From Alligator mississippiensis (taxonomy: Eukaryota; Chordata; Crocodylia; Alligatoridae), in assembly GCF_030867095.1 (NCBI RefSeq), contig NC_081831.1, forward strand, positions 21,180,001-21,244,000: a DNA stretch of 64,000 bases. Direction: 5' to 3'. How positions within the stretch are numbered: position 1 is the stretch's first letter; every line of letters begins with the position of its first letter. A program made the position numbers and the translations under genes. Shown here in pieces: positions 35,395 through 46,977 of the stretch. The notes below the pieces were generated by a model. The model had not been told where the DNA came from and ran no database searches. It worked only from the letters and a program-made list of their open reading frames with translations.

Positions 35395-35770
35395 CCCACA
35401 AATTTGTCTAAAGGCTGAGGAAGGATTCGATAACAGTCGTCAAATACTTGAAAGGCAATTACACAGAGGATGGAAATGTTTTTTTCTGTGTGGCTGTAGG
35501 GGATAGAACTAGGAGCAATGGCCTCAAGCTTCAGCAGGGGTAATTTAGGTTGGAGATTAGGAGGAACTTTCTGACTTTGAGGGTGGTCAAGCACTGGAAA
35601 AAGCTACCTGGAGAAATTGAAGAATCTCCATTTTCAGAAGTTTTCAAGAGCAGGCTAGACAGACACTTGGCTGGGATGGTTTGGTCAGGGATGACCCTGC
35701 CTTGATCAGGGAGCTGGACTAGATGATCTCATGAGGTCCCTTCCAGCCCTTATCACCTACAATCCTATGG
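35395..35770 (+). mobile_element. CR1 LINE, 3' end
   Basis: The text TGAGGAAGGATTCGATAACAG, then AGGAGGAACTTTCTGACTTTG, GGAGCTGGACTAGATGATC and GGTCCCTTCCAGCCC is the standard CR1 3' order, in plus orientation. The frame is broken by indels. It ends ACAATCCTATGGAC, a decayed form of the CR1 terminal repeat. Confidence 0.85.
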
Positions 35771-36868
35771 ACTTCCTAACTGGGCTAGAGCACAGCTTTT
35801 AGAATCCAGTTTTGATTTGAAAACTTCACACACAGAGAATCCTCTCCCTAGGGAGGTGATAGTGATGGGTTGTGGGAAAGCAGCCAGAGGAAAAGGCAAA
35901 GGTAATATCAACCCCTTTCACTCAGTGCTGCTGTCACAGCTCATCGGAGTCCAGCATGTAGGGATGGTGTTTGGCCTCCAACCATCAGTGCTGGGAACCT
36001 CAGGGCCCATGAGTTCTCATCTGTTTGATGTTTTTGTCCATGCCTCCCTGATTACAGCATGATGTCTGTGGTGAGACCCATTCTTGGGACTTCATAATTT
36101 TCAGAAATAATGAATATAAAGAAGAAATTAATCTTCCATTTTATAATAAAATAGATTTCTCATTCTTCCTTTCAGCAGATCCTTCAACACTTCATTGATC
36201 CAAAGCAAAAAAGAGCAGTCAGTAAAATTGCATGCATCAGTAAGGCTCAACTTCTATGGCAGGTTGTTTGAGAAGAAAAAAAAACCACACGCCCCATAGT
36301 ATGCAAACCATCTCTTATTTTGCAGTGATTGTCTCCAGAACCCTAAAGCCATGTCACTGTAAAATAGTGTGATCATGGTGGCCAGAAACCAGTTACAGTT
36401 GAGGTGTGCGTGTTGGTGAGGGGAGTGAAAGACAGAAAGCAAACTAGTTTTACAGCCCCAGTCCCACAAATAGTGAAACTGGCTCTGTCTGCAGTCCTTG
36501 GGATTTTATATTCAACAATCCAATTGAATCCCACAGGCTGTGACCACAGCAACCACAATGTGGTTTCAGATGCTGTCACAAATCAAAGAACCTGCAGCCC
36601 TGCTGAAGGTCACCCAGTGATTCACTCCGATTCCCTGTGACTTCGTTTGTTGCCATGAGTCATGCGAACACTTGCTGTATAGCGGTAAAGAAGGAATTGA
36701 GAGAGCCTGGGTCAAAGCTAGCACAGCAGGACGGTGAGAGATCACCTGGCTCACAGAAAGCAGGAGCTTCCTCTGCTGTCCAGAAGCTGGGCTCACAAGA
36801 CAGCATCTTAACTACATCTGGAAGCTGCACCCCTGGAAACTGAACTGAAACTGTTATAGTTAACTAAA
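35771..36868. other. Unassigned intron 2 sequence
   Basis: About 1.1 kb with no recognised feature. Confidence 0.4.
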
Positions 36869-36869
36869 A

Positions 36870-37070
36870 AGGCTGGGTGGATATGCTTCCTCCAGTGTTA
36901 AATGAAGCTTATTTTGGCTTAGCTTGGGTCCATTTGGAACAGGTTTAACTAAACCAAAAGAAATTCTTACACCAAAATAAGCACGCAGGCTTTTGCACTG
37001 ATCGAAATCTCAGTTAAGCAGCCAATTCACATTTTTCCAGTAAAAATTTTCCCATGTAGACAAACCACAA
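36870..37070. mobile_element. Possible MITE
   Basis: The ends GGCTGGGTGGATATGC and TCCCATGTAGACAAACC loosely resemble the MITE termini seen elsewhere here, and the interior has AAGCTTATTTTGG and CCAAAATAAGC in inverted positions. Weak call. Confidence 0.35.
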
Positions 37071-37738
37071 CCTGAACCCATCACAGGGCTGGGGACTTTC
37101 ACAGCAGCAAAGCATCACTGGATACATGTAGGAGGGATGAGTATATATTTGGAGTGAATATATGTGTATATTTTTTCCACGCAAGTCTTCAGCGCACTAG
37201 ATCCCTGGTGGTCTATAGTGCTTCTTTTCTGTCTTTGCCTCCCCAACAATTGGAGGCCATGAGCATCAGCCTGCAATCTGGCCAGGCACAAGGGACAAAA
37301 CTTCCCCCCAACACTTTTGCAGGAACCACAGCTGCTGTTTGGGGGGTTTGGGTTTTTTTTAGGAGTATGAGACTGGGTTTTGGGAAAGGAACCTGAAACT
37401 TTGCTAGTTGCTCAAAGAAGAGCACTCCCAAATATCCAGGTTTTGTACTCTGCAATAACGTGTTTCTCTGACCTACCTATCTCTGCAATGAAACATAACT
37501 TAATTGAAACTCCCAGTGCATCCTCGTAAAACTTTCCTATGCTTTCCCATCACCTGGGGTCTTTGGAGAGCTGTCTCTCTTATTACATCAAGCCAAAAGG
37601 GAAATGTTGCACATCAAAGGCTTGAATTAGTCTTTATCTGTTCCATCTTCCTCATAGACTTTCCAGTTCAGGTGCTTGTCTTTTTCTTTTTGGACAAAAG
37701 CAACTTCTGCAGCTTATGCAAGCAGAAGCAGAGGAAAG
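37071..37738. other. Unassigned intron 2 sequence
   Basis: About 670 bp; nothing recognised. Confidence 0.4.
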
Positions 37739-37746
37739 GGCTTCAG

Positions 37747-39092
37747 CAGTCTTGGGAAAAGTTTATAAAAAATGTAACTAATTAAAGTTAAAAGTTAACA
37801 CCTTTAATATTAACTTGAGTTAAGTTAAAAGTTAAATATTTCCACTTTCAACTAGTTAAAAGAGTAACTAGTTATAAGTTAAGTTGATTCATGAGAAATG
37901 TGTGAAACACGGTGAATTGCCTCTTAGCATCATTTTTCATTTTCAAATGCAATGAGTGGGTTTCTTTTCCATAAGCCAACAGAAGCACACTCAGTTACAT
38001 GGAGCTCACCCTGGTTTACCTGAAAACAATGTTATAGTTGTCATACAGTTTTCAGAATAACACTTTACCAATACCTATGTAATGTTAGATCCTTCTCACC
38101 CTCTCCATGTGAAGTACGTTGTAAAAGTCAAAGCATCATATAGGTATACCAGAATAACAGAAAGGAGATATTCATAGCCAGGTGACAAATGAAAGCTGTT
38201 TCCACAGAAAACCTCTGTTGCTACAATTTTTATTGCTCAAAAGGTAACAAAAAGGTATGAAATACATCTGAATTGGAAAGAAAGTGTCTGAAAATCAAAA
38301 TTAGACTGAAATGAGAAAATCAGTTGAAATGAGAAAAAGAATGTTGAGTTGCATAGCAGGAACTGTTTAAACATGCTGATTGAACTTCAGCAAAAGCTGC
38401 ATTTCAAAATTGACATCTGACAATTTTCCTCTTCTGTCTTGCAAAACTAAGCCCCCACTACTGAGCAATCGCTCTACATGGGCAGATGAGGGAATGCTCG
38501 TGTTATAATGGATGAATAGTTTCTTCATAGTAAGTGACATCTCAGATACGTTTCTCACAGATGAGAAGTAATGCTCAATTTCTTGGGCCCTGGGCTGCTG
38601 GTTCTGATCTTCAATAAAATTTAAAAAGTCATCATGTGCTTCACCCTCACTACTTGCTCCCACTCTTACTGGGATCAGTGTCTCTGCTTGCTTGTGCTTG
38701 TTCCCCCTCCTGCAGCCAACTGGCTGCCCTGTTGACTTCTGCAAATGCACAGAAAATGCCAGCATGAACTAGGGAACTCTTAGGCTTGCAGTTCTTAAGA
38801 CACCATATCTCATAGGAAGGCACACTACTCTCTGTCTCTTGAACAAGAAGTCCTAGAGTTTCAATAAAGAAATATTCCATGTACGTCCTAGAGTATGGCT
38901 GTGTCAGGAAAAACTCTGGGAAAGCCGGATTTCCATTTTTTTTTAACTTTTAATTTATACTTTAAAAAAAGTTAAAGTTAACCTCTTTTTTTTACTAGTT
39001 AAAGTTAAAAGTTGACAGCTGAAAAATTTGATTAGTTAAAGTTAAAAATTAGCCATTTCTTTAACTATTTAACTAGTTAATTCCCATGTCTG
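37747..39092 (-). mobile_element. hAT transposon with transposase remnant
   Basis: A 1346-bp element with short inverted ends CAGTCTTGGGAA and TTCCCATGTCTG, flanked by GGCTTCAG (37739-37746) and GACTTCAG (39093-39100), 7 of 8. Both ends are lined with arrays of AACTAGTTAAAG-type words, the palindromic subterminal motifs that hAT transposases usually need. The middle encodes a broken transposase tail (38367-38765) on the minus strand. It is an internally deleted relative of an autonomous element. Confidence 0.88.
38367..38880 (-). pseudogene. hAT transposase C-terminal (hATC) remnant
   Basis: On the minus strand, 38765 to 38367 reads an open frame ending in the hATC dimerisation block: KKLFIHYNTSIPSSAHVERL then LSSGGLVLQDRRGKLSDVNFE and LLLKFNQHV. 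P-S-S-A-x-V-E-R-L-F-S-x-G-G is the diagnostic hAT signature; the phenylalanine of the usual F-S is missing (LLSSGG). A preceding frame (38880-38650) is out of phase, and the catalytic N-terminal half and BED finger are absent, so no active protein is possible. Confidence 0.85.
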
Positions 39093-39100
39093 GACTTCAG

Positions 39101-39934
39101 GGAGTGATTATGATGCTTGACAAAACAGTCTTTTTCTTAAGCAAACTATGAATCACTTAAGCTTGAGGGAGTCAAATTGCAACCTACAGATTTCTGCAGC
39201 ATGAGAGGCATCTGCCTCCATCTCTACGTTTATGTAAATTCGCTCTTACAGATTGTAGAAAAGTAGGACTGTGTGAGAGAGGCCCCTAATCCTTGTTACT
39301 TTAAGAGAGGGCAGCGTTATATCCTTGGAAACTATTGTAGTCATCTGAGTTAGTGCCAGCTGCAAAAGGTAAGTAGCCAAGGAAAGACATAGGCAAGAGC
39401 CACAAGACCACAAGCAACTATCCTAGAGCAAGTTGCCTTGAAATAAATAAGCTACAAGGTGCTGAGCTCCAGATATGTAGTTAACTAGTGACAGCAGCAT
39501 AGCTGAGTAGGCTGCAGCAGAGGGGAGCAGGCTGCTGATTAATGAATTAAGGAGAAACTGTTATGTGTAGTTGAAAGGTCATGTGATTGGAAGGGATGGA
39601 GTCCAGTGTAGTATGAGCCTGGCTCGGTGATTCGGCAGGTGAGTTATTATTACACACTCCGTAACGGATTCCAACTTCCATTGGCAACGTGCAGGGGGTG
39701 CACGCGCACCCCTGAGATTGGCTGTGCACCCCCTGGAAGCGCCTGCCATGAAACGATTGGCTGCTGTACCACCCCCAGGTCAGCGATCTGGTGCCCGCCC
39801 AGACTCAGGAGACACCAGTTGCCCATGCCAACTTCCATGGCCATCATCCGGCTATGAGCGCCTGGCTCCTGGGCCAGAGAAGGCAGTCTGTTGCTTAAGC
39901 ATTGAAAGGAAAAGAGCTGAGAGAAAAGGCAGAC
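39101..39934. other. Unassigned intron 2 sequence
   Basis: About 830 bp; nothing recognised apart from a GCACGCGCACCCC-rich patch near 39700. Confidence 0.35.
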
Positions 39935-40075
39935 AGAGCTCTTTGGGTAAATGTGATATCTTTTATTAGACCAACTAAATAGTTGGAAAAATTGTTCTTT
40001 GCAAGCTTTGGGGTACAAACGCCCTTCTTCAGGCAGAAGGAGATTTTGTGCGAATAAACTGCTGAACAGAGATCC
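39935..40075. repeat. Interspersed repeat (TTTTATTAGACCAACTAAATAG type)
   Basis: A 140-bp block with ATCTTTTATTAGACCAAC and CAAGCTTTGGGGTACAAACG, ending CTTCTTCAGGCAGAAGG. A partial counterpart in reverse orientation is at 23700-23800. I have seen such text in other sauropsid sequence, but I cannot name its class. Confidence 0.4.
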
Positions 40076-40785
40076 ACAGTCAGAGGAAGGTACCCTGAAG
40101 AGCTGTCAGAGTTAACTGATAGAGAACAAAGGTTTCCTGTGGTATGAAGGCCCAGAGAGGCTTAGGCGTTTTAGTTAATTAATATTTGTTAATGTTGGTT
40201 GGTTTGGCTGTGCTGCAGGGGCACTAGGGAGGAAAGCCCTGGACGGAGGCAGGCAGTTGGGAGTGCTTGGGAGAAAATATGCTCAGATATAAAGACCAAA
40301 AGCACAAGCTGGCTGAGGTTAATTTAAAGGGAAAATGCCTTGCTCAGGAACTTAGTTGAAAGGTTGGGCCAGACCAAGACAGCCTGATAATAAGCAAGGC
40401 AGGGCAAAGCATCTCAAGGATCATTCTGGTATTCTGAAGCCAGACAAACTGATTTATTTTTCAACAAGGGGTGGCAACGAGGGAACCAGGTGGTGTTCTG
40501 GGAAGACAGAGAGAAGAGGATTGGAGCAGCAGATGGGGGGTACTGCAGCTATCCTCAGAAGTGGGGTCCTATTAAAGGCTGCACGATTGCAGGGGGGAGT
40601 TCTCTGCCCAGCCTGGAGCTGGCTGGGACCTGCCCTTGACCAGGACAGTTTCCAGCCAGCCCTGTGCTTAGTGGGAAAGTCTGCACGTGCTGCCTGGAGA
40701 TGACTGGGGACTGTCTCATTTCAGGTAGTCCCTAGCCAGCTTCCGGCTGCATGGGAGTAGACTACTGCCAGAAACAGATCTGCTC
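40076..40785. other. Unassigned intron 2 sequence
   Basis: About 700 bp; nothing recognised. A plus-strand frame of 115 codons at 40356-40703 has no recognisable family. Confidence 0.35.
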
Positions 40786-40789
40786 TCAA

Positions 40790-40875
40790 ATCCCCACACA
40801 TGTAGATGCCTGCCCACTGCCCAGGGTGGGTTTAAACCTACCCCGCAGCATTTGTGAATGTAGACATGCCCAGTG
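40790..40875. mobile_element. MITE fragment
   Basis: It ends GTAGACATGCCCAGTG, the same terminus as the complete element at 57467-57730. The left arm has the inverted-like ACATGTAGATGCC. A short internal deletion derivative or a truncated copy. Confidence 0.5.
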
Positions 40876-40879
40876 AGAA

Positions 40880-41189
40880 CCAGAAGTAGAACTTGAGTTG
40901 TAGCTCCTTGACCTCCAATCTAGCCTCTAAGCACACTCCTTTCATAGAGGGTTTTAAAATTTGAATTGATTCTTCCTTCAGCTAATAGCAGAGTTTCTCA
41001 CCTGTTGGAGAGATGCTAAAAAGTGTGAGTTCTTCACTATCCAAATTATGACTGATTGGCTTATTCTGCTAGTGAAAGATTGCAGAATTTGGTCCTAAAC
41101 CGGGTACAAAATAGGCATGTACAGATTCAAGAATAATCACTGGCACAACAACTGTGGATGGCAGAATTGGGTGGGACGTCTCTGCATTT
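40880..41189. other. Unassigned intron 2 sequence
   Basis: About 310 bp; nothing recognised. Confidence 0.4.
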
Positions 41190-41528
41190 CACTGGGTGCA
41201 TCTACATGTGAAATTGATTGATGCAATCAACATAGTTCATGCTGGAGTTTATTGCTCCCAGGTGCAGCATTTACACATGCACCTGAGACCACAGCATGTT
41301 GAGTCAGGGCAGTGTACCCCAACTGGCAGCAGGCCCAGGGGGCAGCTGAGTTGCAGCAGAGTAAATAACTCCACCGTAGAATGGTACTTGTGATGGGCAG
41401 TACTATTCTATGGCAGAGTTAACTAGTTTACTCTGACCTAATAGCACCACACATGTAGATGGTGTTGCTTTACTGAGGGGCTAACTAGGCAGCTCTATAG
41501 TAAGCATCTTGTGTAGATGCCCCCACTG
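41190..41528. mobile_element. MITE with CACTGGGTGCATCTACA ends
   Basis: It starts CACTGGGTGCATCTACATG and ends GCATCTTGTGTAGATGCCCC CACTG, inverted ends of the same type as 12430-12692. The middle has internal inverted words such as AGTTAACTAGTTTACT. Confidence 0.65.
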
Positions 41529-42452
41529 TTACTGCAGTCCCTCTGTGTCAGTCTGCAGGGCCCTGCTTGCTCTAACACCACTCATTTAGGAAGCCCACGT
41601 AGAAGGCAGGGTTTTGTTCCTTTTAAATGGTGTGTTCAGAACTCCCAGATGTTGTCTCCATACAGGTAAATCGGTCCAGCATTCACAGCACAGTGCACCG
41701 GAGGAGTTGCCAGCATAGCATTAGCAGCCCCACTCTGTGAACTGCCAAGCAGCCATAGAAAAGTGCAGAGGGGCACATCCAGACCTGGGAAGAGTATGTC
41801 TGCATTATGTGGGATGGTGCTACAGAGTACTGCTTAAAAACATGTCCCCTGGCCCTGTACTTGCTCCCACTCTGAATATGCTGTGTTTAAAAAATGTCAT
41901 TTAGCTGCTGTTTGAACAGTGTTGGTGCAGCCAAATGCTGCTCTCAGGAATGAGCAATGTTGGGTGCATGCCAGAAAGCAACTACATGGCATATTTAGTT
42001 TTGGCCTACAGCATACATGGAGCAAGATCATTGCTTAGGATGTGTTTTTTTCCAATAGCATCATCCAACCTGGTGTCACCTGCCCTAATGCAGCCCTCAT
42101 CTTTAGCTGTCTCAGTTGGCAGTCACAGGAACAAGTGCTATTATTTATGTCTATATGTGGATGTGGGTTTTTAATATCTGATCCTTTTCTCTGTATCAGA
42201 AAATTGGCCTGCAATTTCAATGGATTAAGAAGTGAATCCAAGATCCTCATTAAATACCCACTAGTCACTACACAATGGCCATGTTAAACAGACTGGTCTT
42301 TTGGTCAAATTAATTGTATTCCTCTTTGTATCCTGGGCCCATATTTGCCTCTAGCTTGTAATTGTTTGTGGAGGATCAGAAACAGTGTTCCCCAGTTTCC
42401 TGAAAGCACCTTGACAGAGTGTGTACTGTGCCTTATAGACATCTCATTAAAG
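41529..42452. other. Unassigned intron 2 sequence
   Basis: About 920 bp; nothing recognised. Confidence 0.4.
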
Positions 42453-43619
42453 CAGTGGTTTTCAGCCTGTGGGCTGCAGACCCCTGGGGGTCCACAGACT
42501 GTCTAGGGGTCCATGAAAGATTACTATGATCAATCAAAAGTATATGAATACCCACACTTACAATTCAAAGGAATGTGCACCTCCATTCATTTTTAGGGGT
42601 CTGCAAATGAAAATGGATTGAAAACTAGGCCTGTACGAAGTGCCTAGTATTTGCTTCAGATTTGGATTTGGCCAATTCGGGGGACAGTGATTCAATTCAG
42701 TGATTTGAATCGTTGTCCCAAATCAATTCCGCCAAATCAGCCAGACCCATCCCCGCCAGCCCGGCAATGGCTGCCCCACCTGCCCCAGCTCCCGGCTCTT
42801 TGGGGGAAAAAAGTTCTGACTCACCGGGTGCTACCAGGTAGGGGACAATTCCTGCTGCCCCCCACTGCCCCACGCTGTGTGGGGGGGGCTCTGCACGAGC
42901 CCCCAACCCCCTCCCCCTCACTCCCCCAGCCCTGCCACAGGTGCCCCACCTGGGCCAGCTCTGGCCCTTTAAGGAAAAAAAACCCAAGAAACCCTACAGA
43001 CTCACCACTCCTGCCAGCGAGGGGTGATCCCCACTGCCCCGCACCATGTGGGGGGCTCTGCATGAGCCCCCAAAGCCTGAGGCCGCTGCAGAAGCAGTGA
43101 GTCTCTGGGGTTTTCTCAGGTTTTTTTTTTTCTTAAGGGGCTGGAGCTGGCCCAGGCGGGGCAGCCGTGGGGAGGCTGGAGCAGCAGGGGGGGCAGCAGA
43201 GATCACCCCCCACTGGCAGCACCCAGTGAGCGCCAGGGGGTTTCATTAAAGCACCGGGAGCTGGGGCAGGTGTGGCAGCCATGGGGGGGCTGGCAGAGTG
43301 GGCACGGGTCAGAGGGAGTGGGGGGGCTGGCAGGGGGGCTGGCAGGGGTCCCTCCATGGTCCCCTCCCCTGCCTCTAGTACATACCAGCTCAGAGTCCCA
43401 GTCCAGCTCCCTGCTGCAGCCACTGGGGACTGCCCGAATCATCAAAGCTTTCTGAATCTTTTCCGAAGATTTGGAGAGCTTTGAATCAATTTGGACCTTT
43501 AAATTGGTCCCCTGATTTGATTCGGATTTGGAGATTCGGCCACTGAATCAGGCTGAATCTCCTCTGAATCGAATCACTGTCCGAAGCCTCGCGCAGCCCT
43601 ATTGAAAAGCCCTGCACTA
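42453..43619. mobile_element. Outer hAT-like element, split by GATTCG element
   Basis: It starts CAGTGGTTTTCAGCCTGTGG and, beyond the inner insertion, ends with GCCCTGCACTA, an inverted CAGTGG-type end. The interior text GGGGTCCACAGACT and AGGGGTCC is typical of a widespread amniote hAT type. The inner element (42626-43601) lies in its right part, where an AAAA run stood. Its own target duplication is not evident. Confidence 0.6.
42626..43601 (-). mobile_element. GATTCG-family hAT-like element, subfamily B copy 3
   Basis: A 976-bp element with ends TAGGCCTGTACGAAG and GCGCAGCCCTA. The duplication TTGAAAAC (42618-42625) versus TTGAAAAG (43602-43609) matches at 7 of 8. It carries the subterminal hairpin GGGACAGTGATTC .. 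GTTGTCCC at 42681-42719, the GC-rich modules, and the right-hand ATCAAAGCTTTCTGAATC stretch. Collinear with 33680-34534 in the same orientation, but more complete. Confidence 0.85.
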
Positions 43620-43620
43620 G

Positions 43621-44560
43621 AGTGAGCACTGTAGAGATTTGATGGGCGTTAGGCACTAGCAGTGTGTACATCATGAAGATGCTACAGTGATTCTATTTGT
43701 ACAGCCTGTGGGAGTCTCACCCATTACAGCACTAATGCTATTTGCATAAAGTACATGGGAAGGAAAGGGTTGTTTGATGCTGCTGTTGGGTGTCTCTTGT
43801 CTCTACCTTCAGCAAAGCATCAGCGAATATTTTTTTTTCATTCAGGCCAAGCTTTTCTTGGCACATGTTTGTGACCCAAAGCAGTGCTGACAGCATTCAT
43901 TTTGCAACAGCCAGGATGAGTGGGAGCTGTATTTTTACCACACTAATTGGATGCTGCCTTGGACTGTTATCAAGGGTGACACTGCCAGGAAGGAAAAGGC
44001 AGCCACGAAAAGGGCTTTTATGTTTGGTCTTTTTTATTGTTATTATTTCTGTTAGAATCACAGACAATCTGGCAAAATCTTTGGGTTGCAGAGTATTAGG
44101 GTGCCCTGAAGCAGTGTGGACCAGTGGAGTGGCCATAATACCGAGGCTCCACAAAAGTGGTTTCTAGCCCCAAGTTTGCCTACTGATCTGCTGTCAGATA
44201 CCCTCTGTGTCTTTTCCCCCTCTTCCCCCATTAACAAAGAGAAGATAATGCTATTGTCCCACTTTGCCGAGCACCTGGAGATCTAGGAATACGATACACA
44301 ATAGGATACCTAGGTATACATTTTTGGATCCCCATCTGGCTTATGGCATTTATATCCTTACCAGCTTGAGTGAAAGGGTCTGAATCAGAATGGATGAGGG
44401 CAAAACTCCTATGTATTTTTGGCATTGATTTGAAACAGCTGTGCATACTGCCATCCAGGTCCTAGAAACTGAGGTCATAACTACAAGGCAAATGTATTGT
44501 GCTAGGCATCAGCGTTCTTGAACATGCCATGTGTGCTGCCTCCTGAACCAGAAGCAGTGT
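43621..44560. other. Unassigned intron 2 sequence
   Basis: About 940 bp. A plus-strand frame of 125 codons at 43790-44167 has no recognisable family and no splice context, so it is not called. Confidence 0.4.
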
Positions 44561-44768
44561 AACCATGTCTAGAACATTTGGGTGGGCTAATTAGCATGGT
44601 TGAGCAACCTTGCCAATTAGTGTGCCTCCTTGCTAATTAGCCCAGACCTGTCATCACACAGGCACAGCTAAACACCTTGCCATTTCAAAGGCAAGCCATA
44701 CAATGCAGTTTGGCATGTTTGAAACTGCTTTTCCCTGGCATGGTAAACCTGGCATGTAGACATGGCTT
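44561..44768. mobile_element. Possible MITE
   Basis: It starts AACCATGTCTAGAAC and ends TGTAGACATGGCTT, weak inverted ends. The interior has two GCTAATTAGC-type palindromes (around 44586 and 44632), with TTGCCAATTAG between them. Confidence 0.45.
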
Positions 44769-45120
44769 GAGAAACCCAGAAATTGTAGCATCGCCCAACT
44801 CATCCTCCAAATAGACTCCTGCAGGACAGTGTACATAAAGATCTGCAGTCCCCAGAGAGCCGAAGCTCTGGCAAGACTTCAGTCAGGCTTCTCCATCCTT
44901 TTTTGTTCTGAACTGGATGGAATACAATCACACATAGCACCCAGGTCCATTCACGTGCTTAATAGAAACTGGCTTGTAGTGCACACTGACAGTATTAAGT
45001 TCAGTACAAATCACAGCAATCATAATTGCCTACAGGCTGGAACACTCACCCAGGAAGCAGATCTGGATTTTGGACTCTCTTGAGGCTGAGAGGATTCAAA
45101 CCCACATATTCCACCTACAG
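44769..45120. other. Unassigned intron 2 sequence
   Basis: About 350 bp; nothing recognised. Confidence 0.4.
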
Positions 45121-46470
45121 GGATACTACAGAAAAGTTGAGCTGGAAGAGACTTCAGGAAGTCATTTAGTACAAACCTGCTCAAAGTAGGATCATCCCTA
45201 CCTAAACCATCCTATGCAAAACTGTACGAATAACCCTCTCACATAACTACCAGATACAATGCCCAATAACACTACAAACACCCTAAATTGCCACAAAAAA
45301 TAGGGGAACTAGAGCACTGTCAGTCTTCTGCCACCACAAGGACAGGAAGTAGTTTGTTAAATTATATTAGAGCTATCCAAGGAAGAGGACCCTACCCACT
45401 GCTGCGGTGAGAGGCATCCCTCCCCCAGACTGCCAGTCAGATTGTGGGTAATATTCTTTCCTCATCCCAAATGTAACAATCAGTCTGACCCCAGGAGGAG
45501 CAAGACCTAGATATCTAGGTACTTCTGGGTTTTTTAATACCAACAAGAGCATTGCCACAGCCCAGTTAAAATCCCCAGCCTTGGCTGCAGCCAATATCTA
45601 ATGTTTCATAGTAAGGCAAAAAAAAAACAACAAAAAAACCCCCAAAACATAAAAAACACATGACATTTGTTGCAACAGGAGGGGAAAAATTCCTTCCTAG
45701 CCCTGTATAGCAACCAGCAAAGCCTAGAAACATGGGAAAAACAAACACCTTCCACTCTGTACTGCAACCTGCACATTACCATACAACCCCACACATCACA
45801 CACCCTAAGTGGAGAGCTGGAGCTTCCCTTTTTATCACCCTATCCCCTCCATGAAATTATCCTAAATCTTTTAATCTTCTTTCATAACTGAACCATCTGT
45901 GGAGCTCTGCTTCATTCTCCTGCGCCTCCATAATTTCTATTTATTCTGGGCTGCAGAGCTCTTATCGTGATCTCCAAGCAGGAGTCTCCTGGACTTCCAA
46001 CTGTTGCTCTTCAGAATCTAGACACTGCTACTCCTAGGTCATTTCTGACAGTGCTTATCCAACCTCTTCTTGCAGCAGTTGAGGAGTGCTTATCCAACTC
46101 TCAGTTAAGGAGATTCCCTAATTGCCCCAGGCAGTCCATTCCCTTCTGTCTCACAGTTCTAACAGGAAAGAAGCATTTCCTGACAGACAGTCTCAACCTA
46201 CTTTGCAATTCTAAGCCATTGCTAGGCATCCTACTTTCTGCAGCGAGGAAAAAGGGGAGTTCTCGCTCTTATTTCTGGCAGCCCTTCAGGTATTTAAGAA
46301 GTGCTATCATGTCCCCTCGTGAGCGCCATTTCTGCATGCTGAACATGCTTATTTCTCTCAATCTCTCCTTTTGTGGCTTGACTTGAAAATCTTAAGTATT
46401 TTTGTCACCTACCTTTGGGACTCCCTCTAGCTCCTCCATGTCCTTTTTAAAATGCAGAGTATAGAACTGT
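45121..46470 (-). mobile_element. CR1 LINE A, 3' part
   Basis: A reverse-complement CR1 3' region. The low-coordinate end has GAGCTGGAAGAGACTTCAGGAAGTC and a ...ACAAACCTGCTCAAAG.AGGATCATCC block; the high end (about 46190-46390) has the decayed C-terminal protein block (GTATTTAAGAAGTGCTATCATGTC in plus text). Likely the 3' part of the same old copy as 46700-46977 and 53059-53860. Confidence 0.7.
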
Positions 46471-46699
46471 GCAGTGTGGAGTAGAGTGGCACTGTCACCT
46501 CCTCTGTTTTATACAACATACTCATATAGTCAGCAACAAGCAGCAGGGCCACCAGGACCCCTTGGCCAATCAGTGGCAGGGAGGCAAAAATGGTACCGTG
46601 TTTAAAATCACAGTTTTTGCTTCCCTCCCGATCAGGAGTGAGCCATAAGCAGGGCCCCTCCTCCAGTCAGCAGCAGGGGGGTGTGCAGGAGAACCTGCA
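46471..46699. other. Insert or deletion scar within CR1 A
   Basis: About 230 bp, partly non-CR1, with GCAGCAGGGCCACCAGG and CAGTCAGCAGCAGGGG in partly inverted positions. It may be a small GC-rich transposon; no ends could be fixed. Confidence 0.35.
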
Positions 46700-46977
46700 A
46701 GATTAAATGAGCTGCAGCACATCCCACTTCCGCTGTAAATTGTAGTAGTTTTCTCTAGATCTTGTTCCTCCAATTTGCTTCTAAGGAAGTTGTACGGTAC
46801 TTTGTCAAAAGCTTTTTCCGAAGTCCAAGTACACTCAATCCACTGCATTCCCTTCAGCCACCTGATTAATTACTTTGTCAAAGAAGGAGATCAGATTTGT
46901 TTGGCATAGTTTGTTCTTAGCAAATCAATGCTGGCTGCTTGTGATCATTGTTTCCTCCTCCAGATGCTTGCAAATGA
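46700..46977 (-). mobile_element. CR1 LINE A, reverse transcriptase piece
   Basis: The minus-strand text encodes FDKVPYNFLRSKLEE and flanking CR1 reverse-transcriptase words. It stops at GATGCTTGCAAATGA (46963-46977), and CR1 text resumes at 53059 with AATGTTTGCAAATAG, a near duplicate of that site. This brackets the LINE insertion. Confidence 0.75.

Noticed and set aside
38367-38765. Domesticated hAT transposase gene
   Set aside because: It is still bounded by transposon ends and a duplication, lacks the N-terminal half, and its preceding frame is out of phase.
42453-43619. Target duplication of the outer hAT
   Set aside because: Flanks cattaaag and gagtgagc do not match, so only the inner element's duplication is claimed.
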